A model generated the notes under the pieces. The model made no database searches. It worked only from the letters and a program-made list of their open reading frames with translations, and was not told the origin of the DNA. A stretch of 64,000 nt of DNA, taken from Ixodes scapularis (taxonomy: Eukaryota; Arthropoda; Arachnida; Ixodida; Ixodidae). The stretch covers positions 1,736,001 through 1,800,000 of the forward strand of contig NW_024609958.1 of assembly GCF_016920785.2 (NCBI RefSeq), read 5' to 3'. Positions 10,976 to 22,334 of the stretch are shown piece after piece (the stretch's first letter is position 1; every line of letters begins with the position of its first letter). A program made the position numbers and the translations under genes.

Positions 10976-12100
10976 CTATGGCGGGCACACTGACGGTCCC
11001 TGGAGTCTAAAGTCCGAAGGCGTGCCCGTTGGCGCGCCTCCTCGGCACGGCATGTGGCGTCGATCGTATGGCTCGTTAGTGTAGAGTTGTGTTGCAGTGG
11101 AAGCGGGGAGTTTAGCATGAGCGATGGTTCACGACCGAATAGAAGGTAGAAGGGTGAATAACCCGTGACGTCGTGTCGAGTGGAGTTGTAGGCAGAAGTG
11201 ACACATGGGAGGATTGTATCCCAATTGCGGTGGTTTGAAGATATATACATAGAAAGCATCTCGGAGATGGCCCTGTTGAGTCTCTTAACCATTGATCTGG
11301 GGATGATAGGTCGTTGTTTGTTTGTGCACGATGGAGCAGTATTGCAAAATTTCAGCAACGACTTTCGATACAAAGGGTCGGCCTCGGTCAGAAAGAGTTT
11401 CTCCTGATGCCTCATGCTTCAGAGTGAAGTCTTGCAGAAGGAATTCGGCGACGACGACAGCAGCCCCAGTCAGAAGTGAGCCTGTAACCACGTAGCTTGT
11501 GGCATAATCAACTGCAACTGCGACCCAGCATTTGCGAGTGTAGGACGCTGGGAATGGGCCGTGGAGGTCCACGCTCAGTCCGTGAAAGGGGTGTTCAGGA
11601 GGTGCCAAAGGGTGAAATAGGCCTGCGGGTCGCGTAGATGGCATTTTGCGACGTTGGCAGGAGTCACAAGAGGAGACATACCGTTTGACTGTGTGGTACT
11701 TACATGTTTGTCCAGTAGAATCTCTGTTTAACACGGGTATAGGTCCTAATGACACCCAAATGGCCGGAGCATGGTGAGTCGTTCAGCTCGGCAAGCACTG
11801 TCGGTTGAAGGTATTTGGGAACAATAAGAAGCAGAGAAGCACAGTCTGGCCGATAATTTTAGCGATAAAGGATGCCATTCTCAATTCTGTAGGGAGTGGA
11901 AGGTGGGCGACTCGTTCCAGCCATGAGGTCATTGATGATGGTTTTGAGAGTACGATCACGGCGTTGTTCCTCTGCGATGTTAAGAATGGCAGATATTGGA
12001 AGAACGGGATTGTTTCGCTATGAGGCGTTGAGTCCGGTGGGTCCACTGGATGTCGAGAAAGGCAATCGGCGTCTCGGTGACATTTTCCTCACTTGTGTCC
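10976..12100 (-). pseudogene. Second Ty3-type integrase relic
   Basis: The minus strand encodes, in order, GHLGVIRTYTRVKQRFYW and YVSSCDSCQRRK (HHCC zinc finger), then LSVDLHGPFPASYTRKCWVAVAVDYAT (first catalytic Asp), LSDRGRPFVSKVV (second Asp), TTTYHPQING and RLNRAISEMLSMYIS (end of the core), and YNSTRHDVTGYSPFYLLFGREP (helical region). The reading frame shifts at about 11290, exactly where the third catalytic residue is expected; a small deletion there leaves Lys in place of Glu. The fragment is truncated on its 3' side by the GTAATT repeat at 10975. The family differs from the copy at 2457-4375. Confidence 0.85.
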
Positions 12101-12179
12101 AGACATGCCATTTTTCCAGATATGCCATTTTTGTAAGGGAAGGTTCTCTTTCAACTCACTGCCACGCGGAATAGGCCTC

Positions 12180-12641
12180 CTGCACAGCCCAGGCGGCGCT
12201 GAAAAAAAAAAAAAAAAAAAAGACTTGTTAGGACTTGTACTGCGTAGTACAAACTTGAGCGTCTCACACTGTCCCACACGTAGAAACGTGCCTGCTCTGG
12301 TGCGGAATGCGATAACGAGGAAGAAACAAAGAAACAAAAATATTCTCACGCCGTCGAAGCACAGGTCAAAGCTAAGACGGAAAGAGCGTCAACCAAAAAA
12401 GCCGTATCACGCGGTGCAAACAAAAAAAGGGGAACAAACAAAACAAAAACGTCGGGATGCCAGATGTTTTGACGTCACCACTCAGAGATAAGAGATGCGC
12501 ACCCTAGCGGTGGTGGCGCGAATCCGGGGCCGAATCTCGACGTGTTGTACCTCACTTCCGCCTCGAGGGGACTCGCACAAGGGCAGTGCCAACCCTTGGC
12601 GGGACCAGGGGGCTCGCGGCTAACACATTCAGAGTATAGAC
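12180..12641. other. Unassigned region with A19 tract
   Basis: A run of about 19 A (12201-12219) follows GCCCAGGCGGCGCTG and could be a retroposed tail, but no body is recognisable. The remainder to 12641 is unassigned. Confidence 0.35.
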
Positions 12642-12981
12642 CAGGGGTGGCCAGGCTGACCCGGCCTAAGAGCCGCAAACAAAACTATGAACCTTCCAAA
12701 AGCCACGGAGGGGGGGCAAACTTCTGTTTACAGCAATAAACAAAACTCGAACTACTTACAATCTATCCGAGTCAAAAACAGTCCAATTATACGTAAGGTA
12801 GCAGTAGCACTACACTACCAAACCGCAACCTGTCTTTCGATTTAAAACCCGTTCTATTTCTTTCTTCGTTTTTCTATTTTTTTTTTTGGAGGGGGGGGGG
12901 GGGGGGGGGTGGAGCCGCGAGCCGCACTTTAACACGTGAAGATTCGCATGCGGCTCCCGTGCCGCAGCTTCGCCGCCCCTG
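12642..12981. mobile_element. Non-autonomous hAT element (MITE), 340 bp
   Basis: The element starts CAGGGGTGGCCAG and ends CGCCGCCCCTG. It is flanked by GTATAGAC on the left (12634-12641) and CTATAGAC on the right (12982-12989), an eight-base duplication with one mismatch as expected for hAT. Its interior (CTGACCCGGCCTAAGAGCCGCAAAC-like) matches the element at 22335-22909. It contains a G run at about 12891-12909 and no coding capacity. Confidence 0.75.
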
Positions 12982-12983
12982 CT

Positions 12984-13721
12984 ATAGACCATTCCATTTA
13001 GCGCTCTCTGGCGGCACCATTTTGTTCGACGGCAGCGCCCTCTCCACACATCCGGGAAGTTCAGCGGGTTCGGCGGGGTAAAACGAGAGAGAGGGCACGC
13101 GCCCGACTCCGCTAGCAGACGACAAACCGGGAGGTTGCCGTTCTCCATCTTTGGGCTGTATCGGCGGGCTCTACCGTTCTTAGAATAGTTGTGGCTACTC
13201 TAAAATCAGCCTATAGCTCTCTGTTCTATTTTGCTAAATGATCAACTAGCCTACCTTTTTTTCGTTACTTAAATATCACTTACTACCCTCAACTACTGCT
13301 TGTATTGCGGCAGGAGAGCACGTTTAATTTATTATTTCAGACTTCCACTCATGGTCGCTAAAGGCCTACACCAGTACGAACTTTTTTATAGTGAAATAAA
13401 TACAGCTACCGGATTTACTTTTCGCCAAAGAGACCGGCCAATCTGATACAGTTTTCCCTATTTTTTTTTATATGCACGCAGGTAACAGCGCAATTGGACC
13501 CTGTGAGTCTTTTTGTCTAATATTAGACGACAACTGGCATACCAAAATCTGCGCATCTGCGCTTGAAAGTTCCAAAATAACGCGATTTTAAACAGAGTTT
13601 GCACGCCAGCCGGACGCTAGCTACAGCCCAGTCGGCTGAGCGGACGACATGCGGGGTGAGAGGGGGAGTGCATTTTTTTCTCTTTTACCCTCTCTGCTAT
13701 GACCCTAATAGAACGGTCTAT
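12984..13721. mobile_element. Probable TIR element with TATAGACC ends
   Basis: The left end TATAGACCATTCCATTT and the right end AGAACGGTCTATA are imperfect complements about 740 bp apart. A further TATAGACC end occurs at about 16110. The hAT element at 12642 sits immediately beside the left end. No transposase is visible. The class is unknown. Confidence 0.4.
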
Positions 13722-14084
13722 ACAGGAACTCTAACGTTCAACGGCTAGAGGCATATGAAAACGCCTGGGGCTTGGAAAAAGAGTTCTGGCTGCCGATTTT
13801 TATCCCCGGTCACATATTTTTAGGGTGCAGGCGATAGAGCCCCTAGCAACGGCGCTCACGCCGGATTGGCTGCTCGTGCAGATGGACGCTGCCGCCGTCA
13901 CACATAGCAACGCGTAATTGCTTGCGTCACACAAAAAAAAAAAAAAGAAAAAAGGGGGGGGGGGTTGCAAGTTTCACCGTTTCTCTGGGACTCTTTCGCA
14001 GTTCTCGCGATGCCAACTTGGATTCTGGTTTCGCACAGCGCGGGTATCACTGGGGTGCGTGTTAAACGTTGGAGGCATAAAACA
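13722..14084. other. No gene recognised
   Basis: A-run plus G-run tract (about 13931-13965) and unremarkable sequence. I see nothing supportable. Confidence 0.4.
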
Positions 14085-15370
14085 AAAGCATCATAAAGGG
14101 GATGGGGACTGGACACTCCACCGAACTAGATAACTGAACATTTATGCTCAAAATATTGAATTAATCGCAATTATCGGGAAGATATACATAGATACCTAAA
14201 ATGGAAGTCTTTTCCTAATGCAGAGGTCTTAGAATATAAAAAAATAACTGTGCCTAAAGAACCATAAAACAAACCTTTGCGCTAAAAAACTTATTTTTAG
14301 TTACAGCAATTGACTTGAAAATCATCAGTTTCGGGTCATATAAAAAAAAATGAAATAAAAGAAGGCGACAGTACTGGACGCGAATGTAAGTCGATCGGCG
14401 ATCACTTGTGTTACTCATAACAGTATGAGTATAAGAGTGTGCATTAATTACAATTCTACCATTCGGACGGCAGCGGATGCGCGCAAAAACAACAAGGTGC
14501 GTAGTAATCGTTTTTGATTTTGTTATTTGACCCGATCAGAATAAATAGAAACACACAAGCGGTGGTTGTGTTCACGTCCCGTTTCGGTTTCTTTGGATGG
14601 TTTTATTTAAGGCTTTGTTATACTCCGACGTTGCACGCAGCGAGCCCAGAGTAGCGCAGAACGCGCGCGCTTCATTGGCCGACGAGCAGGAACTCGACAT
14701 CGCTGACCAATCAGTATTTGTGTGCGCTGCGCTACGCCGCCTTTGCTACGCTCAAAGTCGGAAATTAACTTAGCGTTTACTGTCGCTGTCCGGCTGTACA
14801 TGTCTCGTCATTGAGGTCATTCGCACAAAACAGAAAAACGAAAAAAAAAAATACGAACTGTGCTGACAGCAACAGAGGTAACATTCCAAGCTCACTTGCT
14901 TAAGTTCAAGTATATGTGACTGCGCAACCGTGCACGGAAAGACAATTTAAACATTATGAATTCTTTTTCTTTGTTCAAATAACTGCGGCTTCCAAGAGCG
15001 GGCGAAACCACAAAGAAACAAAAATATGCATTTTTCTTGAGGCGAATGCGCAATGCTTGAGAAACATATCTTGGGAATAGCAATATCAGTAACACCAAAA
15101 ATGCAATCTACGCTCTTTTACACTTACAAGGCGCACTTCGCGGACGGCAAATGTTGAAATACGGATGGCGCCGCCAGCCGTAGTTGAAGTTGGCAATATC
15201 GGTACCGGCGGCTACCACGTTCAACCACTCGAGGTATATTAAAACGCCTGGTGGTGCTTGAAATGCAAGTTCTGGCATCAAATCTTTCCAGCAAAGTTTT
15301 CCTGAACTCAAAAGAGGGTGTGCTGCTATAGGACGATCGTTCCGGTTTAACCACTTTGCTTTTTCACCAC
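14085..15370 (+). repeat. Interspersed repeat REP1, copy C
   Basis: This shares a collinear body with 19440-20330 (copy A) and 30065-30960 (copy B) at roughly 75-80% by eye. Landmarks are GGGGATGGGGA near the start, TAACAGTATGAGT in the middle, and CAATGCTTGAGAAACATAT followed by the GGCAAATGTT block near the end. No ORF runs through it. It is probably part of a larger retroelement, because the copies in the duplication lead into a retropepsin-like domain downstream. Confidence 0.65.
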
Positions 15371-15540
15371 ACTGAGCGTGTGTATACACGGTGTTTTATA
15401 AAACCACACTGGTATATTCTTGTGAAAGGAACGTATCCAATCGTATATACCGACAATAGATATATATATTTAAAAATTGTTTAATAAATATACTTTGTGT
15501 TCATTTAAAACAAACATATATATATATATTTATATATACA

Positions 15541-15690
15541 GGAAGACGAAAGCCGGACTCCGGCCGAAACGTCGAAGAATAAATCGTTCGTTACTGTTTT
15601 CACTAGGGGTTTTTTCTTCTCAGTTATATACCTACGCCTGCGGCCTCCCGCCACCATGCCCGTTATATATATATATATATATATATAGCT
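15541..15690 (+). mobile_element. Single-copy form of the family-1 hammerhead-like repeat
   Basis: (TA)n, then GACGAAAGCCGG…CCGGCCGAAACGTCGAAGA, TTTTTTCTTCTCAGT, the GCGGCCTCCCGCCACCATGCCC tail and (TA)n again. The layout is that of the right arm of the hairpin at 7681-7885, but with the CTGACGA box degraded to AAGACGA. It shows that the unit also exists outside the inverted dimer. Confidence 0.6.
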
Positions 15691-16297
15691 TGTTTAATTT
15701 GTTTCAAACGGACTATGGAACCGCAATAATTGATCCGCACGCATCCCACTTCCATTTAAAAGCGGCGAATAAGGTGTCACACGCTTTCAACCTTTGGAGG
15801 CCAGGAGAGGAGAGGTAATTCAGTGCTCGAATGACAGGCAAATCATTCCGGGAATGCACGTTCAAGATCAAATGCCGAACAAAAGGGACAATTGAAAATT
15901 ATTGAAAAAGTAACTTTCGAGTTAACACGAATCTTTTTTCTGATCCAAAAGTTGACAAGTCATTTGAACAACCATGCTGACTTTCTGGTCACAATTTCTG
16001 GTGAAAGTGGGCTGAAGATGACGCTGATGATCGACCAGAGGTCCATGTTTCATCAACCAAGCACTACATTTCTTTAAAAAAGATTAGGTGCCATAGTAAT
16101 GTTATACTATAGACCGACACGCGGCGCGGGTCTGTTTTCCAACACGGCCGGAATGCCGCGCGCATGCGCAGCAGCTATGTGGGCAAAAGCGGCCGGGCAC
16201 TCAATGTTTTCGCCGTTGCGTTCTATGGCGTGCGCTCGTTCTTGACGTTGTACAGACGGTTTTAGCTTTATTTGTGCACCAAATTTTCTAACAACGT

Positions 16298-16592
16298 ATG
16301 TCGTACGTTATGCCCGACTATTTGAGCTCGCTACCCGAGCCTGAACGGCAGCGGTGTCGAGGCAAACTGTGCGTGGACGGCGTTGCCTTCGACGATCCGT
16401 ACGCCGTAAGCAAGGCCTGGTGCAGTTCCGACGCGAAGTTGCTGCCACTGACGTCGACGGCTCAAGTCGACGTTTATTTAGTTTTTTTTGCCAAGCCAGT
16501 TGACGGCCGACACGGTGCAGGCGTACAAGTCTCTCGAAGCCTACAATTACTCCGAGCCGGTTGCCGAACTGCCGGCGGGATCAGCAGACTAA
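16298..16592 (+). pseudogene. Fragment of tick YqaJ/SWIM-associated family protein, frameshifted
   Basis: The ORF opens MSYVMPDYLSSLPEPERQRC…KLCVDGVAFDDPY and continues DVYLVFFAKP. From the next frame it resumes with AYKSLEAYNY before a stop at 16590-16592. The order xDYLSSLP … DPY … YLVF … AYKSLEAYN is one I recognise from the N-terminal part of arthropod proteins carrying SWIM and YqaJ-type nuclease domains, but that assignment is from memory of the family pattern. The frame changes at a run of eight T (16482-16489), a likely slippage indel. Downstream domains are absent, and an inverted hexamer-like hairpin (TCAGCAGACT/AGTCTGCTGA) covers the stop. A GC-rich segment (16110-16260) upstream could be its promoter. 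Confidence 0.5.
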
Positions 16593-16726
16593 GAGTCTGC
16601 TGAAGTGTATTTATTAATTGATTGAACGCACACAAAGTTTTCGAGTCAAGGTATGATATTTCTCCTACCCGACCACAAGGCATGACAAGTGGTAACGGTT
16701 TGCCCCTTCTGCAGTCTTCGCCGTAA

Positions 16727-17154
16727 CACGTTAAAATTAACGGCGTTACCGGTAACGCGTTACTTTTTTAGTAACGTAGTAACGTACTCGTTACATTTTC
16801 AAAACAGTAACGGATGACGTATTTGCGTTACTATTTCAAGTAACGGGTAACGTTGCTTCTGACGTAGCAACGTGTATTGACGCGTCAAGCAACGTGAATT
16901 TCTGAGTTTTCTGCGTTTTTTTTAGAATTTTTTTCTCATGAGTGTTTAGGTGAAACCGTCAAAAAGAGATGAAGTAATTATGTTCAGTTTCTGCATGACT
17001 GCATATCTGTACCGTCAAAACAGTAAAACGAGTTAAATCATAATAAAAAAGTAACGTGCGTTACTTCTTATCGGTAACGGTAACGCGTTCCTTTTATTTG
17101 CAAGTAACGAGTAATGTATCTCGTTACTTTTTTGCGGTAACGCCTACAACACTG
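16727..17154. mobile_element. hAT-type MITE with GTAACG subterminal repeats
   Basis: GTAACG/CGTTAC words are repeated throughout. The right end TAACGCCTACAACACTG is the complement of the typical CAGTGTTGTAGGCGTTA terminus. The left end is decayed. The partner at 27462-27799 in the second duplication copy keeps only the right part, so a duplication breakpoint lies inside this element. Confidence 0.65.
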
Positions 17155-19238
17155 TCATTCTGTCGCCAATCTCATTCCACTTGGTAGCACAGGCGTAGTC
17201 AACCCCTGACGAGCGTTTGGCCGGTTCTTTTTGCTCGAACACCGTGGGAACAAAATCCCGGTGGTCTCGATCAGACAAAGGAGGATAATATCCACAGATA
17301 TTATCCTCTTCCATGCGCCTTTCAGAGTTAGCCGGGAACTTGTGGAAACTCACCACGCTACTTTTGATGTACCTGTCGGTGCAAGTAACGGCTACACAGC
17401 CTTGCGGTTTGCTGGAATGCTATGACTCCCATGGAAAACGTGCGCCCTTTTGCCCACACCACCCGGCTCCGGCGCGATCGCAGCGCCGCCGTAGCTCCGT
17501 GACGTCAAGCCCGCGTGTCGGTCTTGTTCATTTACTTTGTAGAAATCAGTCAGGTAAACCCGCACGCGGACAAACTTAAAACAAGCACAGAAAGTCCAGT
17601 TATAGCCATCCTTTTTGTGTGTAATTACAGTGCACTCGAAGAAGAAAGTACTAAATTATGTGATCGCTGAACAAATCTGTAATAGAATGAAGTTAACTGC
17701 TCTCCTTATTAAAATAAAAGGAGCAATAATTCAGCTTCCTGCTATAAGTAGAACACACTGCAAGCGTACTATAAGGTGTCCTAAGCGTGGTTTTTGTAAG
17801 GTAATTCATCGGAATCTCTTTAAGTTGGTACATTTTATCAATGAATGCTGGAAAGAAATGTAGTGGTAACATTTCTGCAGTATTGACGCGGCGCATGTCG
17901 TCTGCGTGTTTTGGACAAGGCAGAGGCTGGGGGTAGGCACTGAATCCGCTGTCGCTAGCTTTAAAATTTTAGTTGCTGAGAATAAATAGTACGGGGCGGT
18001 TTTGGGATGATTTTAAATATAACTTCTAAGAATAACTGGCGGGGATTACTGTAATATGATCGTATCAGTTTGTCCGCGAAAGTACCAATGATGTATCACT
18101 GGAGCCGCTTTTAGCGGTCCTTACCGAGTTACAAAAACATCAAGAGCACATGCAGCAGCACATGCACATGCATCCGTCACAGGTAAGAGACTACTTGCAG
18201 TTCACCGGTTTTGGAAGCAATTTTACAATAGCCTAATTGCATTTTCGCGACAGCAGCTTTTGCAGTAATTTAGCAACACACATTCTACAATTTATTTTTA
18301 AGTTTGCTCGGTATACTTTTATAAAAACATAAACCAACTACGGCAGTTAATTCTATATATCCAGTTGATTCACATATTTAACGCTAAGTGGAGCATGCAA
18401 TAGAAACGTGACCTTATGCAAAGTAACTTTTGGTTTTGTTTCTAGCCGTACGTTTACTTTTATTGTTATATTTTGCTGAAATCAGGTGAAACCACGAGTG
18501 AATCATCAGTACATCACATAGCCGTAGTCGATTGCATGATCCAGTAATGTCTAAACCATAATCTCTAATTGTTTATTTGCATGGGTTGTGCACTTTGTGT
18601 GACTGCACGGGACTTAGCATGCACATGAAGGACCAAGATTACAAAACTACATATTCTGTTGATGCTCCTCAAAGCTCCGCAAATTTAGAGAGAAACTATA
18701 GGGTGGTTTGTTCTTAAGGTATATAACATAATTGTCGTGCTGTTTCATTAGATATCAGTCAACAAAATTTGTAAAACCTCGCACTCCACTTTTTTCATTT
18801 TTTTTTTTTTGTAATTCGCATGAAGATTTTTTGGTAATTTGCGAGGGACGACAGCACAGTTTAGGGAAGGGCATGGGCACGAGCTCATATCAGTCGAAAA
18901 AACTTTGGTGCGTACGAGCAACTAGTGTGCTCAACCAAAGCTGTTCCCAAATCTGTGCTGTCACGTTCATGCAACGTGCGATACTGCAAGCTCCGCCATC
19001 AGCGCGAGCTCCTTAGCTTCGAAGGCATTTTGGAGTCTCGTTAGTGCGCAGTCAAAGCACGACGGAAGGCAGCGGGCCAGAATAGATGAGCGTCGACTGC
19101 GATCTTACCCTAGCCGCCACAGTTTCTTACAATCTGCAATCTTACCCTAGCTGCCACAGGAATCTTACCCTAGCTGCCAATAGTCTTTCTCTCTTTTGGT
19201 ATCTCTAACACGCTTTGCATGTGTAATTGCTACATACT

Positions 19239-19268
19239 TGAAGAAGGGAAGTCTCTTCCCGAAACGTC
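19239..19268 (+). ncRNA. Hammerhead-like core, family 3 (copy A)
   Basis: TTGAAGA, an unpaired A, stem GGGAAG/CTTCCC with loop TCT, then GAAA CGTC (19261-19268), followed ten bases later by an AATAAA signal (GTAATAAAGCC). The first base of box 1 is T instead of C. The stem sequence is unrelated to that of family 1, yet the pairing is kept. Confidence 0.3.
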
Positions 19269-20493
19269 ATGTAATAAAGCCTTTACTGCATTTTAAACCC
19301 TTTTTCTACGCTTGCGACTTCCTTGGCGAAGACGTGTCCATTATTACATTTAATGCCACACAAAGATAAGAAAAAATTCTAGAAAATAAGACACTACAAC
19401 ATTCGTGGGTCGACCAGCTGGAGCGTGCTGGTAGCGTTAGAGTCATAAAAGAAAAGCACCATCAAGGGGATGGGGATTCGATAATCCACCAAACTAGATA
19501 ACAGAAAATGATAAAAAAATTTGAATGAACCGCAATTATCGCGAAGATATTTATAGATAAGTAATCTTGAAGTCCTTTCCTGATACAGAGGTTCCGAAAT
19601 ACCAAAAATGACTGCGCCGCAAAAACCATTGCACTACCATTCGCGCTAGAAAACGTATTTGTAGTTGGGGCAACTGCGTCCAAAATTATTATTATCGGGT
19701 CATATAAAAACAAATAAAGGAAAGCGATAGTATTGACGCGAATGTGAGTTGATTCGCGATAACTTGTGTTACTCATAACAGTATGAGTGAGTATGCGGAC
19801 ACGCATTAATTACAATGCTGCCGTTTTGACGGTAGCGGATGTGTGCAAACACAACAAGGCGTGTAGTAAAAGTTTATGATATTGTTATTTCTCCCGTTCA
19901 AAATACGTGGAAACAGACAAGCTGTGGTCGTGTTCACGTCCCGCTTTGGTTTTATAAACGGATTTATTAACTTTCGCGGTCTGGCTGCAGATGTCTGGTC
20001 ATTGACGTCGTTCGCACAGAAGGAACGAAAAACGAATCAAGCGTACAGCAGCCGGTAACTTTCCAAGATTACTTGCCGGAGTTCAAATGTATGCGACTGC
20101 GCAACGTTACGCGAAAATAAAGTTTAAACGATATAAAATCCTCATCTTTGTCCAAATAACTCTTACTTCCAAAAGCAAGCGAACCCATAAAAAAAGCATT
20201 TATCTTAACTTGAATGTCGCAATGCTTGAGAAACATATGTTGGGAATCGCATCGTTAGCAACGCCAACAAGTCAATCAACGCCGTTTTGCACTTGCGAGG
20301 CGCTCTTCACAGAAGGAAAATGTTATTTTCGTTCGATTATATCAGACACTCCAGACACCTGGCACACCACCAAACTTTCTTTGCGGAAAATCGCCTATTT
20401 CTTTATAAGAAAAAAACAAAAGAACAAAAACAAACAAACACCGTTTTTGAAGAGACATAAAAACGGAACAATATACCGAATCACTATCGAGCC

Positions 20494-20820
20494 GCGTATG
20501 ATGGTTATACTGTGCTCTGCGTTCCAATCGCCGCACTCCTAGATACCGGTGAAACCATGAAACTTATCGGAGAATGCGGTATTAGAGATTTGGAAAATGA
20601 AAAATATTAAGTTCCGAAAGAAGTTGAAAACTTGCAGGTAGTGTCGGGAGCTGTACTATCTACTTCAGGCGCCACGAGACTGCAACTTTTTTATACACCA
20701 AGAAACAAAGGCAACATTTTGTGCTGTGTATCTGTATGGATTACCAGTATACCCATGATCCTCGCTAGAGATTTGGTCATAGCGGAATGCACCACATTAG
20801 ACTTTGCTCGAACGTTCTTT
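20494..20820 (+). pseudogene. Orphan retropepsin-like domain, copy A
   Basis: An open segment reads …VPIAALLDTGETMKLIGECGI before a stop. After it, in a nearby frame, come VVSGAVLSTSGATRLQLFY… and PMILARDLVIAECTTLDF. The DTG box (codons at 20542-20550) in an ALLDTG context, and a late hydrophobic-G/A-RD segment before LDF, are the two halves of a retroviral-type aspartic protease (family: D-T-G … ILGRDF). In LTR elements this domain processes the polyprotein. The copy has an internal stop near 20583, and no RT or gag is nearby. The matching segment is 31123-31450. Confidence 0.55.
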
Positions 20821-21740
20821 CGGTTAAAAATCGAGACGGCAAGCGCCATTTACCGGACGAGAGAAGTGCATTCTTGGGTTAATGTTTCAAGGTGGCCTAG
20901 TCGGTGGTGCATTCTAAACATATAAATAAAACAGCGCAAACGAACACAAGGACAAGTAGAAGAAGGGACACAGACACAGCGCTGATTCACGACTTACTCT
21001 CTTTTTAATCTTCTTGAAACACATCAACATAAGAAGAGAAAGAAATAAAAAGATGGAGAAGAATCCAGCATGTAGGACATCTTCATTGTCATGTGCCATC
21101 CGAAGAATCGGATGGCACATGAGAATCAGAGGCGCTCCTCCTCTAAAAACGTACCACCTACGTTCGCATCTGCTTGATCTAATTTTAAATATCCATCGCA
21201 AAAAAAAAAAAAAAATAGATCTCACTTTTGTGTTTTATATTTTGCCATCTGGTGATTAGCAGCGTCAACCAGGAAGCTTTTGCCGTGTTTCCTCTTGTGC
21301 AATGTTGCCAGAAACAAGCTTTTTAGGCTTCGTTTTTGTCGTCAATCTTTCGCTCATTTAATTTGAGTATACTGAACGCTCCCCTTAAGAACAGCTTTGT
21401 GTAAACTTTAATTGCACTAAAGTTAATTTATTTACACGCCATTTTTACGCCTAGACAGCGTTCAAAAACATCCTGCAGATTGGCGTACGTGTCTGAAGAG
21501 CAGACAACGCGGGAGGCTGGTGCGCTTGTCGAACGGACTTCGCGTTTCGTAATATAAATTACCGAGGGCACCTTTATTACGTTACCTTAAATAGCAAGAC
21601 ACCAGGTGTTGTCGTGTAGTCAAATGCCACAACATCGTCTTAAAAAGAGAGGAAAATGAACCCCGGAAAAGTTTGGTTATTCACCCGGGAGGTGATTCCG
21701 CAAAGATAGCGAGAAGCAGAATTGGAAGTAATCCGTTACA

Positions 21741-21981
21741 ATATTAAAAAATTCGAACACCAACCAAGCCCTTCTGTAGGGACCCAACGTTTCAAGGCCA
21801 ATTCGGCCTCTTCTTCAGGGGCGACTACGGCTTTGTGTCGTAGTAGCCGTAGTCGCCCCTGAAGAAGAGGCCGAATTGGCCTTGAAACGTTGGGTCCCTA
21901 CAGAAGGGCTTGGTTGGTGTTCGAATTTTTTAATATTAATTACTCCCAACCAGACAGATCTCTGTCAAATGTTTACTTTTA
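21741..21981. mobile_element. Hairpin insertion with hammerhead-like cores, only in copy A
   Basis: Arms 21740-21832 and 21845-21937 are exact reverse complements of 93 bases around a 12-base spacer, followed by a 44-base tail. The insertion is bounded by AATCCGTTACA at 21730-21740 and again at 21982-21992. The corresponding place in copy B (32356-32366) has this word once, with no insertion. The 11-base target duplication and inverted-dimer layout fit a Penelope-like or similar retroposed unit more than a cut-and-paste transposon. Confidence 0.8.
21859..21890 (+). ncRNA. Hammerhead-like core, family 2
   Basis: CTGAAGA (21859-21865), an unpaired A, stem GAGGCC/GGCCTT (one G-T pair) with loop GAATT, then GAAA (21884-21887) CGTT. 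The same layout is present on the minus strand in the left arm. The stem and loop differ from families 1 and 3. Confidence 0.35.
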
Positions 21982-21989
21982 AATCCGTT

Positions 21990-22135
21990 ACAAGTAACGG
22001 CATTACTTGTAATTAATTAGTTTTCTTGTCATATACTAATTGATTCGTTACATTTTTTGAAATAGAAATTCGTAATGTAATCTCATTACTTTTCAGTAAC
22101 GTGTTACTGAAATTACTCGTCACAACTCTTATGTC
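21990..22135. repeat. GTAACG/GTAATT MITE remnant (copy A)
   Basis: Repeated GTAACG and TTACTT words end at GTTACTGAAATTACTCGTCACAAC. The same block is at 32366-32505 in copy B. The hairpin unit at 21741 landed at its left edge. Confidence 0.5.
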
Positions 22136-22334
22136 CCGTCAAAGGGAGAAATAGAGTGGAAGAAGGGCGAGGCAACGGCCTTCTCGCTTTTACCATGATA
22201 ACACAAGAGACTGGTGAGGTGCTGGCACGGGAAAGAAGAGGAATTCGCGGAAAGCACCAGAGCTCACCCGGACCCCGTTTCTCGATTCTTTCGTACGGTC
22301 ACCCAAATGGGCGGATTCGACTGTCTATATAGAT

